Below are positions 28,523 to 36,952 of a stretch of DNA of 64,000 bases, piece by piece. Every line of letters begins with the position of its first letter. The stretch's first letter is position 1. This DNA comes from Massilia antarctica (GTDB taxonomy: Bacteria > Pseudomonadota > Gammaproteobacteria > Burkholderiales > Burkholderiaceae_D), in contig NZ_CP065053.1 in assembly GCF_015689335.1 (NCBI RefSeq), positions 2,604,001 through 2,668,000 on the forward strand, given 5' to 3'. A program made the position numbers and the translations under genes. The notes under the pieces were generated by a model. That model was not told where the DNA came from. It saw nothing but the letters and a program-made list of their open reading frames with translations, and did no database searches.

Positions 28523-29737
28523 TTATGGTGTTGCCGCCACACTCACCTTGACCGGATTGCCGGCGCGCGCCGCCGCCGCGACCAGGTAGCGGTCCCAGTC
28601 CTGGCCCGTCAGGATCTCGCCGGAACGGCTCCACGCCGCGCCCGCGTAATAGCGCAAGGGCATGCCCGAGGCCACCGGCGCCACCACCAGGTGGTTGAGC
28701 GGGTCTTCGGTAAAGCCGGTGGCCGATGGCAGGATGACAGCCGTGCCCATGGCCCCGTTGCTGGCCTGGCCGACCCATTGCATCAGGATCCCTGGTGCCT
28801 TGTTGCTCACGGCAATTTGCGGGGTCTGGCCCTTGTCGGTCGGGGTCTTGTTCAAACCCACGGCGATGTCGATGCCCGGCTTGCCGGCAAAGGTGAAGGT
28901 GCTGTCGATGCGGTCCAGATAGTGCCCGGCGTCGACCGTGAAACGCTTGACCTCGGAGACGGCGGTGCCGCCCGCATCCCAGCTGTCGTAGCTGAGCTCG
29001 AAGACGGCGCGTACCGGGCCGTTGGCCAGCACTTTCCAGCCGGTAAAATTCTTGCTGGTGAACAGCACGGTGCCATCCCACACCCCGGTGCCGCCGGCGC
29101 CGCGCGTCTTGCCGACGTTGTACATGTCCATGCCTTCGCCTTCATCCTTGTGATAATGGTCGTGGCCCTTGTTGTACCAGCGCTCGACGATGGGATACGG
29201 CACCCGCTTGAACCACAGGTCGAGCCCGCTGGTGACCAGCACTTCCTTGCTGCTGCCGGCCGGAGCGGGCGCGCCCAGGGCCGGGCCGTAGGTGCGGTGC
29301 GCCAGCTTGTCGTTTTCCCAGGCGAAGTCGTCGAGCCGCTCCGGGACGAAGCGGGCCAAGGCTTTCACCGGAAATGGCGGCGCCACCGTGTCGATTTTTT
29401 CGACCGTGAAGATGGCGCGCTTTTCGCCGGCCGCAAAGTTGTGCTGGAAGATCAGCTCGCCGTAAGCGATGCCAATGTTTTTCGGGTCCTTGGCCAGCGG
29501 CGCGATATTGGTCACCTGGTAAGGCAGGATCCTGCCGGCCGCATCCTTGACGGCGATGCGCTGGATCAGCGCGCCGGGCAGGGCGCGGTTGATCTCGCTC
29601 CAGGGCAGGACGATGGTTTCCGACGGCCGTTCGATGTCGAGTTCATGGCTGGCCGTGATGGTGGCGGCGGGGCCGGCCTGGACCAGCGGGGAAGCCGCCG
29701 CGGCGGCCAGGGTAAGGATGGCGAGTGATGGGGACAT
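28523..29737 (-). CDS. DUF4861-family secreted protein of the pectin locus
   Basis: 404 residues with a signal peptide (MSPSLAILTLAAAAASPLVQ). The body matches the DUF4861 pattern: an N-terminal strand block (LPWSEINRALPG, RILPYQVTN), then TYGPALG, the tyrosine-rich YNKGHDHYHKDEGEGMDMY, and VLFTSKNFTGWKVLANGPVR. DUF4861 genes commonly accompany GH105/GH88 hydrolases in pectin or uronate-glycan loci; the activity is unproven and may be a lyase or epimerase-like step. It lies 7 bp downstream of the GH105 gene, in one operon. Confidence 0.82.
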   Translation of the reverse strand: MSPSLAILTLAAAAASPLVQAGPAATITASHELDIERPSETIVLPWSEINRALPGALIQRIAVKDAAGRILPYQVTNIAPLAKDPKNIGIAYGELIFQHNFAAGEKRAIFTVEKIDTVAPPFPVKALARFVPERLDDFAWENDKLAHRTYGPALGAPAPAGSSKEVLVTSGLDLWFKRVPYPIVERWYNKGHDHYHKDEGEGMDMYNVGKTRGAGGTGVWDGTVLFTSKNFTGWKVLANGPVRAVFELSYDSWDAGGTAVSEVKRFTVDAGHYLDRIDSTFTFAGKPGIDIAVGLNKTPTDKGQTPQIAVSNKAPGILMQWVGQASNGAMGTAVILPSATGFTEDPLNHLVVAPVASGMPLRYYAGAAWSRSGEILTGQDWDRYLVAAAARAGNPVKVSVAATP

Positions 29738-29744
29738 GGCGCTC

Positions 29745-31151
29745 TCAGTGATGTTCGCGATAGTTGGTCTGGCCGGTGCCCTTGGGCATGTAGTGATAGG
29801 TGCGCACCTTGTACTGGACGTCGATGTCCGGGTTGTTGATCAGCTTGATCATCTCGGCGCCGGCCAGCAGGGTCGGGCCGTAGCCGTGCAGGGCGAACGG
29901 GCTGGTCGGACGGTTGTAGTAATACACCTGGTCGCTGGCGAAGGTGGTGCCAACGCAGGTGCCTTCGACCTGGCCCTTGTCGTTGATGCGGGTCGACAAG
30001 CCGGCCCAGCCGGCCTGGGCGATGGAACCGTAGGTCGTCGGGCTGATCCAGCCCTGGTTGATGGCGTGCGCGAACACGTAGACGAACATCGCGCTGGCCG
30101 AGGTTTCGAGGTAGGAATCGTTGCGGTCGAGCATCTGGTGCCACAGGCCGCTGCCGGACTGGCGCTCGCCGATGCTTTTCAAGGTCGTGCGCAACTGCGC
30201 CAGCACCTGCGGATAGCCGGGATGGTCTTTCGGCAGCACGTCGAGCAGGTCGGACATGCTCATCACCGCCCAGCCGTTGGCGCGCGCCCAGAAGAAATTC
30301 GGGGCGTCGGGGTTGTTGGCGTTCCAGCCGTGGGTGTACAGGTTTTGCTGCTTGTTGAACAGGTAGCCGGTCATTTGCGTGACGTTCTTGACGGCGTCGT
30401 CAAAGTGGGCGCGCTTGCCCGTCATGCGGCCCAGTTCGGCCAGGGCCGGCACCGCCATGTACAGGTCGTCGGCCCACAGGGAGACGGCTTGCGGGCGTTC
30501 GCGCGCCATGGTGCCATCGGGCAGGCGGAACTGCTTGTTGACCACCCAGTCGCTGCAGGTGGCGATGATGTGCGACAGGTCCGGGCCGATGTTCAGGGCG
30601 CGGGCGCGCATCATGGCGGCGCACATGGAGCCGGCGTCGTCGAGCGCGCGCGGGTCGAGGAAGCGCGAAAAGCTGTTGGCGCGTTCGAGCTTGAAGGCTT
30701 TTTCCTGGGCGCGGAAGTAGGGCAGTTTGTCGGCGAAGAAATTGAAGTGGCGCGCGCTCAGGTCGGTGAAGCGCTTGTCGCCGGTCGCTTCGCGGGCCTT
30801 GAACATGCCGGCGTGGACCACGCCCATTTCGTAGACCATGATGCCCATGTCCGCATGGCTCGCTTCGGTGATGGCGTTGGCGTTCGGCGTTTGAAAGTCG
30901 ACGATGGGCGCACCGGTTTTCTTGTCGACCACGCGGGTCGGGGTGGCTGTGTCGATGAAGCCGCGGATGCGCTGCAGGGCGGCGCTGATCTCGGCCACGA
31001 CGGGCTTTTTGTACGGGACCGGATAGCCGCCTTCGCCAGGGTCTTGCAGGTTCTTGTTGTCCGGGTTGCGGTACGGGCCGTCGGCGTGGGCCGGGCTGCC
31101 CATGACGGCCGCCACGACGATGGCGGCAAACAGTTTCAGTGCTGTATTCAC
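29745..31151 (-). CDS. GH105 unsaturated rhamnogalacturonyl hydrolase (YteR/YesR-like)
   Basis: 468 residues from a GTG at 31151, chosen because AGGGGA precedes it and the product begins with a signal peptide ending SPAHAD. The (alpha/alpha)6-barrel segments include MYEMGVVHAGMFKAREATGD, SLWADDLYMAVPALAELGR (the WADDLYM motif of GH88/GH105), FFWARANGWAVMSMSDLLDV and SAMFVYVFAHAINQGW. These enzymes remove the unsaturated uronic acid left by pectate or rhamnogalacturonan lyases. It heads an operon with DUF4861 and is preceded by an operator-bearing promoter identical in design to that of the TonB receptor gene. Confidence 0.9.
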   Translation of the reverse strand: MNTALKLFAAIVVAAVMGSPAHADGPYRNPDNKNLQDPGEGGYPVPYKKPVVAEISAALQRIRGFIDTATPTRVVDKKTGAPIVDFQTPNANAITEASHADMGIMVYEMGVVHAGMFKAREATGDKRFTDLSARHFNFFADKLPYFRAQEKAFKLERANSFSRFLDPRALDDAGSMCAAMMRARALNIGPDLSHIIATCSDWVVNKQFRLPDGTMARERPQAVSLWADDLYMAVPALAELGRMTGKRAHFDDAVKNVTQMTGYLFNKQQNLYTHGWNANNPDAPNFFWARANGWAVMSMSDLLDVLPKDHPGYPQVLAQLRTTLKSIGERQSGSGLWHQMLDRNDSYLETSASAMFVYVFAHAINQGWISPTTYGSIAQAGWAGLSTRINDKGQVEGTCVGTTFASDQVYYYNRPTSPFALHGYGPTLLAGAEMIKLINNPDIDVQYKVRTYHYMPKGTGQTNYREHH

Positions 31152-31190
31152 ATTGTCCCCTGTTATCAGTGATGATTTTTTAAGCGCTAT

Positions 31191-31237
31191 TTGGTCAGGC
31201 CATTCTAATTTGGTCAGGCCAAATACGCAAGGCGGAC
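31191..31237 (-). promoter_or_regulatory. Operator-in-spacer promoter of the GH105 operon
   Basis: On the minus strand: TTGCGT (31230-31225), a 17-bp spacer containing the palindrome-like TTGGCCTGACCAA, and TAGAAT (31207-31202). A second TTGGTCAGGCC half site (31191-31201) covers the expected start point. The same -10, the same spacer length and nearly the same operator occur at 40609-40645 before the TonB receptor gene. The sequence fits FadR/UxuR-type (GntR) operators, whose usual form is TTGGT--ACCAA. Confidence 0.75.
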
Positions 31238-31300
31238 TAGCCACTTACGTCGGCCCATGGCATACTTTATCGATACGTGGATGAACTGGGAAGGCCGGCG

Positions 31301-32431
31301 ATGGGGAATGCTGTTCGATGCTTGGTAGTCGTATTTACCGGGATGCTGCTATCAGCTTGCGCAGATACCTCTCGCCAAAGCCCTAAAGACCGTCATTTCC
31401 GCGCAGGCGGGAATCCAAGCCCTGCCGGCGACTCGAAGGTGCCTTCGAGTCCCGCCGAGCGCCGCCTTGCCGCGCGAATGACGGCGCACAGTGTGCCTGC
31501 CGCTGTTCCGTACAACGCCGCGACAACCTACGCCAAGCTGGTGAAGGCCTATCCCTTCATTCAGATCGCCGACACCCGCGTCAACGCCGAGATCGTCATC
31601 ATCAGCGGCATGGGCTATGTGCGGCGTGGCGCGCACCTGTTGCAGCTGGACCTGTTCCTGCCCGCGCAAGCGACGCGCGACACAGGACCGGTGCCCGCCG
31701 TGGTGCTGGTCCACGGCGGCGGCTGGCGTTCCGGCGAGCGCGGCAACATGGCGCCGCTGGCGGCACGCCTGGCCGCGCGCGGCATCGCCGCCGCCGTGAT
31801 CGATTACCGCCTGGCCGACGAAGCGCGCTACCCGGCCGCCATCCACGACGTCAAGGCCGCCCTGCGCTGGATGCGTGCCAACAGCGCGGCCCACGGCATA
31901 GCCCCGCAACGCATCGCGGTGGCCGGCGGTTCGGCCGGCGGGCAGATCGCCAGTCTCGTGGGCGTCACCAACGGCATCGACAAGTTCGATCCCGATGGCG
32001 CCGCCAGCGCCGTGTCGAGCGCCGCGCAGGCGGTCATCAACATCGACGGCCTGTCCGATTTCACCTCGCCGGCCGCGCGCGCGAACGAAGACGACCCGAC
32101 GAAAAAACCATCGGCGGCCGGTTTCTGGTTCGGCGGTACATACGCCGACGCGGCCGCGCTGTGGCGCGAAGCCTCGCCCACCTTTTACGTCAACCGTGAC
32201 ACGCCGCCGATGCTGTTCATCGGCAGCGGCCAGGCGCGCTTTTCGGTCGGACGCGACGAGATGGTCGGGAAGATGCACGCCGCCGGCACCGCCGCCAGGG
32301 TGGCGGTGCTGCCCGACTCCCCGCACTCCTTCTGGCTGTTCGACCCGTGGATCATGCTTACGGCCGACGCCATGGCCGCCTTCATGCACACCGAGCTTCC
32401 CATCCCAACAATAACGAGAAAAGCACCATGA
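31301..32431 (+). CDS. Lipoprotein alpha/beta-hydrolase (esterase) of the pectin locus
   Basis: 376 residues from ATG 31301. A lipoprotein signal ends in LLSAC. Residues about 30-61 are encoded by nested palindromic repeats. The hydrolase core has the oxyanion motif VHGGGWRSGE, the nucleophile in VAGGSAGGQIAS, and the late acid/His region (LPDSPHSFW). It resembles the BD-FAE/carbohydrate-esterase type of alpha/beta hydrolases, so it may remove acetyl or feruloyl groups from pectin. Its stop overlaps the GH43 start (ATGA). Divergent from the GH105 operon, sharing the operator region. Confidence 0.82.
   Translation: MGNAVRCLVVVFTGMLLSACADTSRQSPKDRHFRAGGNPSPAGDSKVPSSPAERRLAARMTAHSVPAAVPYNAATTYAKLVKAYPFIQIADTRVNAEIVIISGMGYVRRGAHLLQLDLFLPAQATRDTGPVPAVVLVHGGGWRSGERGNMAPLAARLAARGIAAAVIDYRLADEARYPAAIHDVKAALRWMRANSAAHGIAPQRIAVAGGSAGGQIASLVGVTNGIDKFDPDGAASAVSSAAQAVINIDGLSDFTSPAARANEDDPTKKPSAAGFWFGGTYADAAALWREASPTFYVNRDTPPMLFIGSGQARFSVGRDEMVGKMHAAGTAARVAVLPDSPHSFWLFDPWIMLTADAMAAFMHTELPIPTITRKAP
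31389..31484. repeat. Nested palindromic (REP-like) repeats inside the esterase gene
   Basis: The left arm CGTCATTTCCGCGC and the right arm GCGCGAATGACG (about 31470-31483) face each other, with GCAGGCGGGAATCC beside the left arm. Between them is a perfect hairpin, ACTCGAAGG-TG-CCTTCGAGT (31431-31450). The CGTCATTCCCGCG...GGGAATCC type is a widespread betaproteobacterial intergenic repeat; here it is translated in frame. Confidence 0.75.
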
Positions 32432-34047
32432 CGACAACGCACCTCCTGCGCCGGACCGCACTGCGGGTCCTGCCGCTGATCCTTCCGCTGGCGCTGGCCG
32501 CCTGCCAGAGCACGCCCGGCACCCCGCAAGCGCCGTGGACGGCGGACCTGGGCAACGGCCAGTACCAGAACCCGATCCTGCACGCCGACTATTCCGACCC
32601 CGATGCGATCCGGGTCGGCGCCAGCTATTACATGACCGCGTCGAGCTTCAGCAACACGCCCGGCCTGCCGCTGCTGCAATCGACCGACATGGTCAACTGG
32701 GAACTGGTCGGCCACGCGCTGCCCAGGCTGGTGCCGGAGAAGGTATTCGCCACGCCGCAGCCGGGCAAGGGCGTGTGGGCGCCGTGCCTGCGTTTTCATG
32801 ACGGCAAATTCTGGATTTTCTATCCCGATCCGGACTTCGGTATCTACGTCATCACCGCCACCAACTTCCAGGGACCGTGGAGCGCGCCGCACCTGCTGGC
32901 CGGCGGGAAGGGCTTGATCGACCCGGCCCCGCTGTGGGACGACGACGGCAAGGCTTACCTGCTGCACGGCTGGGCCAAGAGCCGGGCCGGTTTCAACAAC
33001 GTGCTGACCTTGCGCGGCATGGCCCCGGACGGACGCAGCCTGCTCGATGCCGGCGGCCAGATCGTCATCGACGGCAACAAGCTGCCGAATTACAAGACCT
33101 TGGAAGGGCCGAAGTTCTACAAGAAGGATGGCTATTATTATGTGTTCGCGCCGGCCGGCGGGGTCGAGGAAGGCTGGCAGTCGGTGTTCCGTTCGCGCAA
33201 GGTCGACGGTCCGTACGAAGACAGGATCGTCATGGCGCAGGGGAAATCGGGCACCAACGGCCCGCATCAGGGCGCGTGGGTGACGGCGCAGGATGGCAGC
33301 GACTGGTTCTTCCACTTCCAGGACAGGCGCGCCTACGGCCGCGTGGTGCACCTGCAGCCGCTGCGCTGGAAGGATGGCTGGCCGCTGATCGGCGAGGAAG
33401 TCGACACCAGCGGCGTGGGCCAGCCGTTCGCGCGCCATGCCAAGCCGCTGGTGGCGGGCCCGGTGCGGGTACCGCCCACGGGCGACGAGTTTTCAGGCGC
33501 GGCCCTGGGGCTGCAATGGCAGTGGAGCGCGAATGGCAAGCCGGCGTGGTATTCGCTGGCGGCCCGGCCCGGCCAGCTGCGCCTGCAAGCGCAGCCGGGC
33601 AGCAATCTGCGCGAGATGGCATCGGTGCTGACGCAGAAGCTGCCGGCGCCGGCGTTTACGGTCGACACGCGCATCGAGCTGTCGGCCGCGCGGGAGGGCG
33701 AGCGCGCCGGGCTGGTGCTGCTGGGGATGAAATATGCGTGGCTGGGGCTGCGCCGCGCCGCAAGCGGCACGCAACTGGTGCTGGGCGTGTGCGAAGGCGA
33801 CGAACACCGGTGTACCGAACAGGACCAGCTGGTGGTGCCGGTGGACACGAGCGCGGCCTACCTGCGCATGACTGTGGCGGACGGCGTGGCAAGGTTCTCG
33901 TACAGCCTCGACAACAGCAAGTTCATCGATGCCGGCCAGCCATTCACGGCCAGCATGGGACGCTGGGTTGGCGCGCAGATGGGCCTGTTCAGCGCGGGCG
34001 GCACCGAGGGCCACGCCGATGTCGATTATTTCCGGGTCAGTCAATAG
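32428..34047 (+). CDS. GH43-family glycosidase lipoprotein (arabinofuranosidase/xylosidase-type)
   Basis: 539 residues. A lipoprotein signal ends LALAAC. The five-bladed propeller has ADYSDPDAIRVG (catalytic base Asp), the transition-state Asp in LIDPAPLWDDD, and the acid Glu in TLEGPKFYKKDGYYYVF. The C-terminal part (about 350-539: TGDEFSGAALGLQWQWS and ADVDYFRV) is the beta-sandwich of the GH43_12-type layout. In a pectin locus it most likely trims arabinose side chains of RG-I. Coupled by ATGA overlap to the esterase. Confidence 0.9.
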   Translation: MTTTHLLRRTALRVLPLILPLALAACQSTPGTPQAPWTADLGNGQYQNPILHADYSDPDAIRVGASYYMTASSFSNTPGLPLLQSTDMVNWELVGHALPRLVPEKVFATPQPGKGVWAPCLRFHDGKFWIFYPDPDFGIYVITATNFQGPWSAPHLLAGGKGLIDPAPLWDDDGKAYLLHGWAKSRAGFNNVLTLRGMAPDGRSLLDAGGQIVIDGNKLPNYKTLEGPKFYKKDGYYYVFAPAGGVEEGWQSVFRSRKVDGPYEDRIVMAQGKSGTNGPHQGAWVTAQDGSDWFFHFQDRRAYGRVVHLQPLRWKDGWPLIGEEVDTSGVGQPFARHAKPLVAGPVRVPPTGDEFSGAALGLQWQWSANGKPAWYSLAARPGQLRLQAQPGSNLREMASVLTQKLPAPAFTVDTRIELSAAREGERAGLVLLGMKYAWLGLRRAASGTQLVLGVCEGDEHRCTEQDQLVVPVDTSAAYLRMTVADGVARFSYSLDNSKFIDAGQPFTASMGRWVGAQMGLFSAGGTEGHADVDYFRVSQ

Positions 34048-34122
34048 CCGGCAGCGTCGCTCCCGGGCATCCCCTCGTCGTCGCTGGCATTGCCGGAAGC
34101 GACGGAGCTGGGGAATTTCCCA

Positions 34123-34329
34123 TTAAAACGCCGGGTCGTTGGCCGCCATGCGCGAACGGCGCCAGCGCCACACGTTGAAGGCGGTCAGCGCGGCGGGCAC
34201 GGCGGTGACGACCAGCCAGGCGCTGGCATCCATGCCGCGCGTGACGACCACGCCGGCGCCGAGGGCGAAGGCGATCGCGCCGCGCAGCAGGATCCAGTTG
34301 AGCTGGGCTTTTGAATTGAGTTTTTGCAT
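34123..34329 (-). CDS. Small two-helix membrane protein, unknown function
   Basis: 68 residues from ATG 34329 (MQKLNSKAQLNW). Two hydrophobic segments (LLRGAIAFALGAGVVV and WLVVTAVPAALTAFNVW) with a basic end (RWRRSRM). It has no family I recognise and a weak ribosome-binding site. Good codon use and hydrophobicity suggest it is real, but not certainly. Confidence 0.5.
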   Translation of the reverse strand: MQKLNSKAQLNWILLRGAIAFALGAGVVVTRGMDASAWLVVTAVPAALTAFNVWRWRRSRMAANDPAF

Positions 34330-34414
34330 GGCTTGATTTCTGGGCAATAGGGGCGCCGCGGGCGGGCGATGGCCGCGCGGCTGAAACAGGCCGCTAGCGT
34401 ATCACGAACGCCGC

Positions 34415-36841
34415 TCAGGGCGCTTCCTGCCCCGGTTGCGGGGCCCATCCACGGCCGCCGTCGAAGCCGGAAAACACCGCCGCCCGGCTCGCCAGGCGCG
34501 CCGCTTCCTGCGCGCTGAGGAGGTAGCCGCCCGCGCGTTGCGACAGGTCGAGCGGTTTGCCGTCCAGGTCGGTGCTGCCGAACTCGCGCCAGCCGCTGGC
34601 TGCTGTCGCGCCGGCCGGGTGGGGCGCCGGCTCGCGCTGCACGCCCTGGCCGGCCCAGCCGGCCGGAGCGATGTGCTCGCCCATCTTGCAGTTGATGTAA
34701 GCCACGTTATCCCAGGTGGCCGCCGTGCCCGGGCTGCGCGCCAGGTAAGTGGCGCCGGGCGGGACCTTGTTGGCCAGCGGACCCGGGCCGGGGCCGTGGG
34801 TCAGCGCGCTGTTGAGGAACACGAAGCCGGGATCGAGCGCGCCCACCGTGCGCGCCTGCACCACATAGCCGCCGCTGGATGGATTGGCGCTGTCGCCGAC
34901 CGAGCGCAGCTCGCTTTCCTCGAACAGGGCGGCGCGGTTTGCGCCCCAGATGAAGTCGACGTTGCCTTCGATCAGGGTGCGGTAAAACCAGGCATAGCCT
35001 TTTACCTGGATCGTATCCTGTTCGCTGAAAAAACTGGCGTTGCGCGCGATCAGGCGGCCGCTATCGTTATTGAAAAAGACGGTCTCCGCCTGCCCGGCGA
35101 TCTTGTCGGAGCGCAGGGTGGTGTTCTTGAGGGTGAGCGTGTCGAGCGTGAGCAAGTCCGACGTTTCGGCCATCAGCAGCGCGCGCCCGCCGGTGAACGA
35201 GGGCGACTGCGGGCTTTGGCTTGCGCCCGAGCCGGGATTGACGCCATCGTTGTTGCCGTTGTGGATAAGCACGCCGTCGCGGCTTTCGCCCTTGATGGTC
35301 AGGTTGTCCTTGCCGCGGATGAACAGCATCTCGTCGTAGCGGCCGTTCCTGACGGCGACCGTGACCGGCGTGGCTTGGCCGATGTGCTGCATTGCGTGGT
35401 CGAGGGCGCCCTGCACGGTGCGGAAATCGGCCGGGCCATCGTCGTCCACGCTCAGCGTCGGGCCGGACGGGGCGGTGGCGCGGGTGCGGAAGGTCCAGCC
35501 GGCGGCCTTGCCGATGCCGGCGAACGGGACGCCGTTGATGCTGGCATCGGCGAACAGGCCCGGTTCGACGATCACATAGTAGGCGCTGCCGTAGGCAAGG
35601 CGGTGGGCGTGCGGGCGGATGGTGGCGCTGTTGCCGTCGATGCCGATCGGGGTGCGGCGGGTGTAGCGCTGCTGGTCCTGGCCGGGGTAGCCGATTGGCG
35701 CGACTTCCTCGCCGGGGCGGATGATGTCGACTAGCTTGCCGTCCGCCTGGCGGTAGATGCGCACCGAGCCGGTGCTGCCGGGGCGGGGCGGCTGGTCGAA
35801 GCGCAGGCGCAGCAGGGTGTCGGGCGGGACTGCATCGGCGCGCGCGGGTGGCGAGAGGGCGCCGGCCAGGTCGATCCTGGTTGCGGCGGGCGGCGCGAAG
35901 GCGGGCGCGATGCTGGCGTCGATGATGCTTTGCACGCTGGGGTCGGCCACGCTGGCGAGTACGAGGCTGGCGCTGCCGGTTTTTTTTGGCGTGACCACGA
36001 TGGCGTTGCCGCGTACCGTGGCGCTGGCCACGGCCGGGTTGCTGGAGCGGACCGTGAAGCGTGCCGGCGTGAGGCCGTCGCCGGCAAAGGCGCTGATGGG
36101 CAAGGTCGAAGGCGGATCACCGGCCTGCGCCTTGAAGCTGCTGGCGCCGACGGCGGGGGCGATGCGCATCGGTTTATTGGCGGGGTCGCCCACGCGGATG
36201 TCGTCGAGCTCGAAGCCTTTGCCGCTGCTGTAGATGCCGACCGCGCCGGGGATGGCCGAACCGGGCACGGTGGCGGTGCTGAGTTTTTCGCCGTTGAGGT
36301 AGACGCTGAGCGCTTCGCCCATCATCTCGAAGCGGACGGTGAGGAAGCGGCCCTCGCTGGCGATGGCGCGCCTGAGCTGTTTCAGGCGGCCGAGTTTGCC
36401 GTCGTGCTGGCGCACGATATCGGCCTGGACGGTCGGGCTAGTGTCGCTCATCTGCAGGCCGGCGCCGAACCAGTTGTCGGCGTCGACATGACGGCCGAGC
36501 AGATACAGCTGGCCGGGTGGGCCGGGCAAGGCGCGGATGCGGGCCTCGATGAAATAGTCGGCGGCGGGTGGCACGTGCTGCAACAGCGTGCGCACGGCGG
36601 CCGGTCCCTGGTCGAGACGAAGCGCCTTGGGGCCCGATGTCAGCCAACCGGGGTCTGACCTCTGATTCGAAACATTGCTAATCAGAGGTCGTGTCAGCCA
36701 ACCGGGGTCTGACCTCTGATTTGAAACATTGCTAATCAGAGGTCGGACCCCGGTTGTAGGAGGTTTTACCTGTTTTTCAGCCAAAGCGCCGGCGGGCAGC
36801 AGCAGGGCGAGGAGCAAAGGGGAGGTCAGGCGCATGGACAT
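34415..36841 (-). CDS. Pectin methylesterase (CE8), multidomain, with palindromic repeats in its coding sequence
   Basis: 808 residues. After a signal peptide (ALLLPAGALA), residues about 29-67 are encoded by two palindromic repeats. A LamG/concanavalin-like domain (about 90-215), a Big_2-type Ig domain (about 230-310) and a Big_5-like domain (about 325-455) lead to the CE8 right-handed beta-helix (about 465-770). CE8 motifs: GQAETVFFNNDSGRL, SEQDTIQVKGYAWFYRTLIE (QDT), GNVDFIWGANRA (catalytic Asp). The usual late LGRPW motif is replaced by YLARSPGT. It removes methyl esters from homogalacturonan. It lies 111 bp downstream of the acetylesterase gene on the same strand. Confidence 0.9.
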   Translation of the reverse strand: MSMRLTSPLLLALLLPAGALAEKQVKPPTTGVRPLISNVSNQRSDPGWLTRPLISNVSNQRSDPGWLTSGPKALRLDQGPAAVRTLLQHVPPAADYFIEARIRALPGPPGQLYLLGRHVDADNWFGAGLQMSDTSPTVQADIVRQHDGKLGRLKQLRRAIASEGRFLTVRFEMMGEALSVYLNGEKLSTATVPGSAIPGAVGIYSSGKGFELDDIRVGDPANKPMRIAPAVGASSFKAQAGDPPSTLPISAFAGDGLTPARFTVRSSNPAVASATVRGNAIVVTPKKTGSASLVLASVADPSVQSIIDASIAPAFAPPAATRIDLAGALSPPARADAVPPDTLLRLRFDQPPRPGSTGSVRIYRQADGKLVDIIRPGEEVAPIGYPGQDQQRYTRRTPIGIDGNSATIRPHAHRLAYGSAYYVIVEPGLFADASINGVPFAGIGKAAGWTFRTRATAPSGPTLSVDDDGPADFRTVQGALDHAMQHIGQATPVTVAVRNGRYDEMLFIRGKDNLTIKGESRDGVLIHNGNNDGVNPGSGASQSPQSPSFTGGRALLMAETSDLLTLDTLTLKNTTLRSDKIAGQAETVFFNNDSGRLIARNASFFSEQDTIQVKGYAWFYRTLIEGNVDFIWGANRAALFEESELRSVGDSANPSSGGYVVQARTVGALDPGFVFLNSALTHGPGPGPLANKVPPGATYLARSPGTAATWDNVAYINCKMGEHIAPAGWAGQGVQREPAPHPAGATAASGWREFGSTDLDGKPLDLSQRAGGYLLSAQEAARLASRAAVFSGFDGGRGWAPQPGQEAP
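36645..36690. repeat. Palindromic repeat (copy 3, truncated) inside the pectinesterase gene
   Basis: CAACCGGGGTCTGACCTCTG plus the inner return arm CAGAGGTC, lacking the final GACCCCGGTTG. Directly followed by copy 4 (36699-36756). Both are read in frame as the near-duplicated peptide RPLISNVSNQRSDPGWLT. Confidence 0.88.
36699..36756. repeat. 58-bp palindromic repeat (copy 4) inside the pectinesterase gene
   Basis: Complete copy: CAACCGGGGTCTGACCTCTG ... CAGAGGTCGGACCCCGGTTG. It lies in codons about 29-47 of the pectinesterase, directly after the signal peptide. Confidence 0.9.
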
Positions 36842-36883
36842 GGCTCAGGGTTCAGGGGGAAGGCGGAACGCACGGTAGTTTCC

Positions 36884-36941
36884 CAACCGGGGTCAGACCT
36901 CCGATGCGAAACATTTCTAATTGGAGGTCTGACCCCGGTTG
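36884..36941. repeat. 58-bp palindromic repeat (copy 5)
   Basis: CAACCGGGGTCAGACCTCCG ... GGAGGTCTGACCCCGGTTG in the gap between the pectinesterase start and the acetylesterase stop. It could act as a transcript-processing or attenuation hairpin within the operon. Confidence 0.9.
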
Positions 36942-36952
36942 TAGGAGTTGGC

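Noticed and set aside
36645..36756. CRISPR-like tandem repeat
   Set aside because: There are only two adjacent copies, one of them truncated, with no unique spacers. Both belong to a dispersed palindromic family found singly elsewhere.
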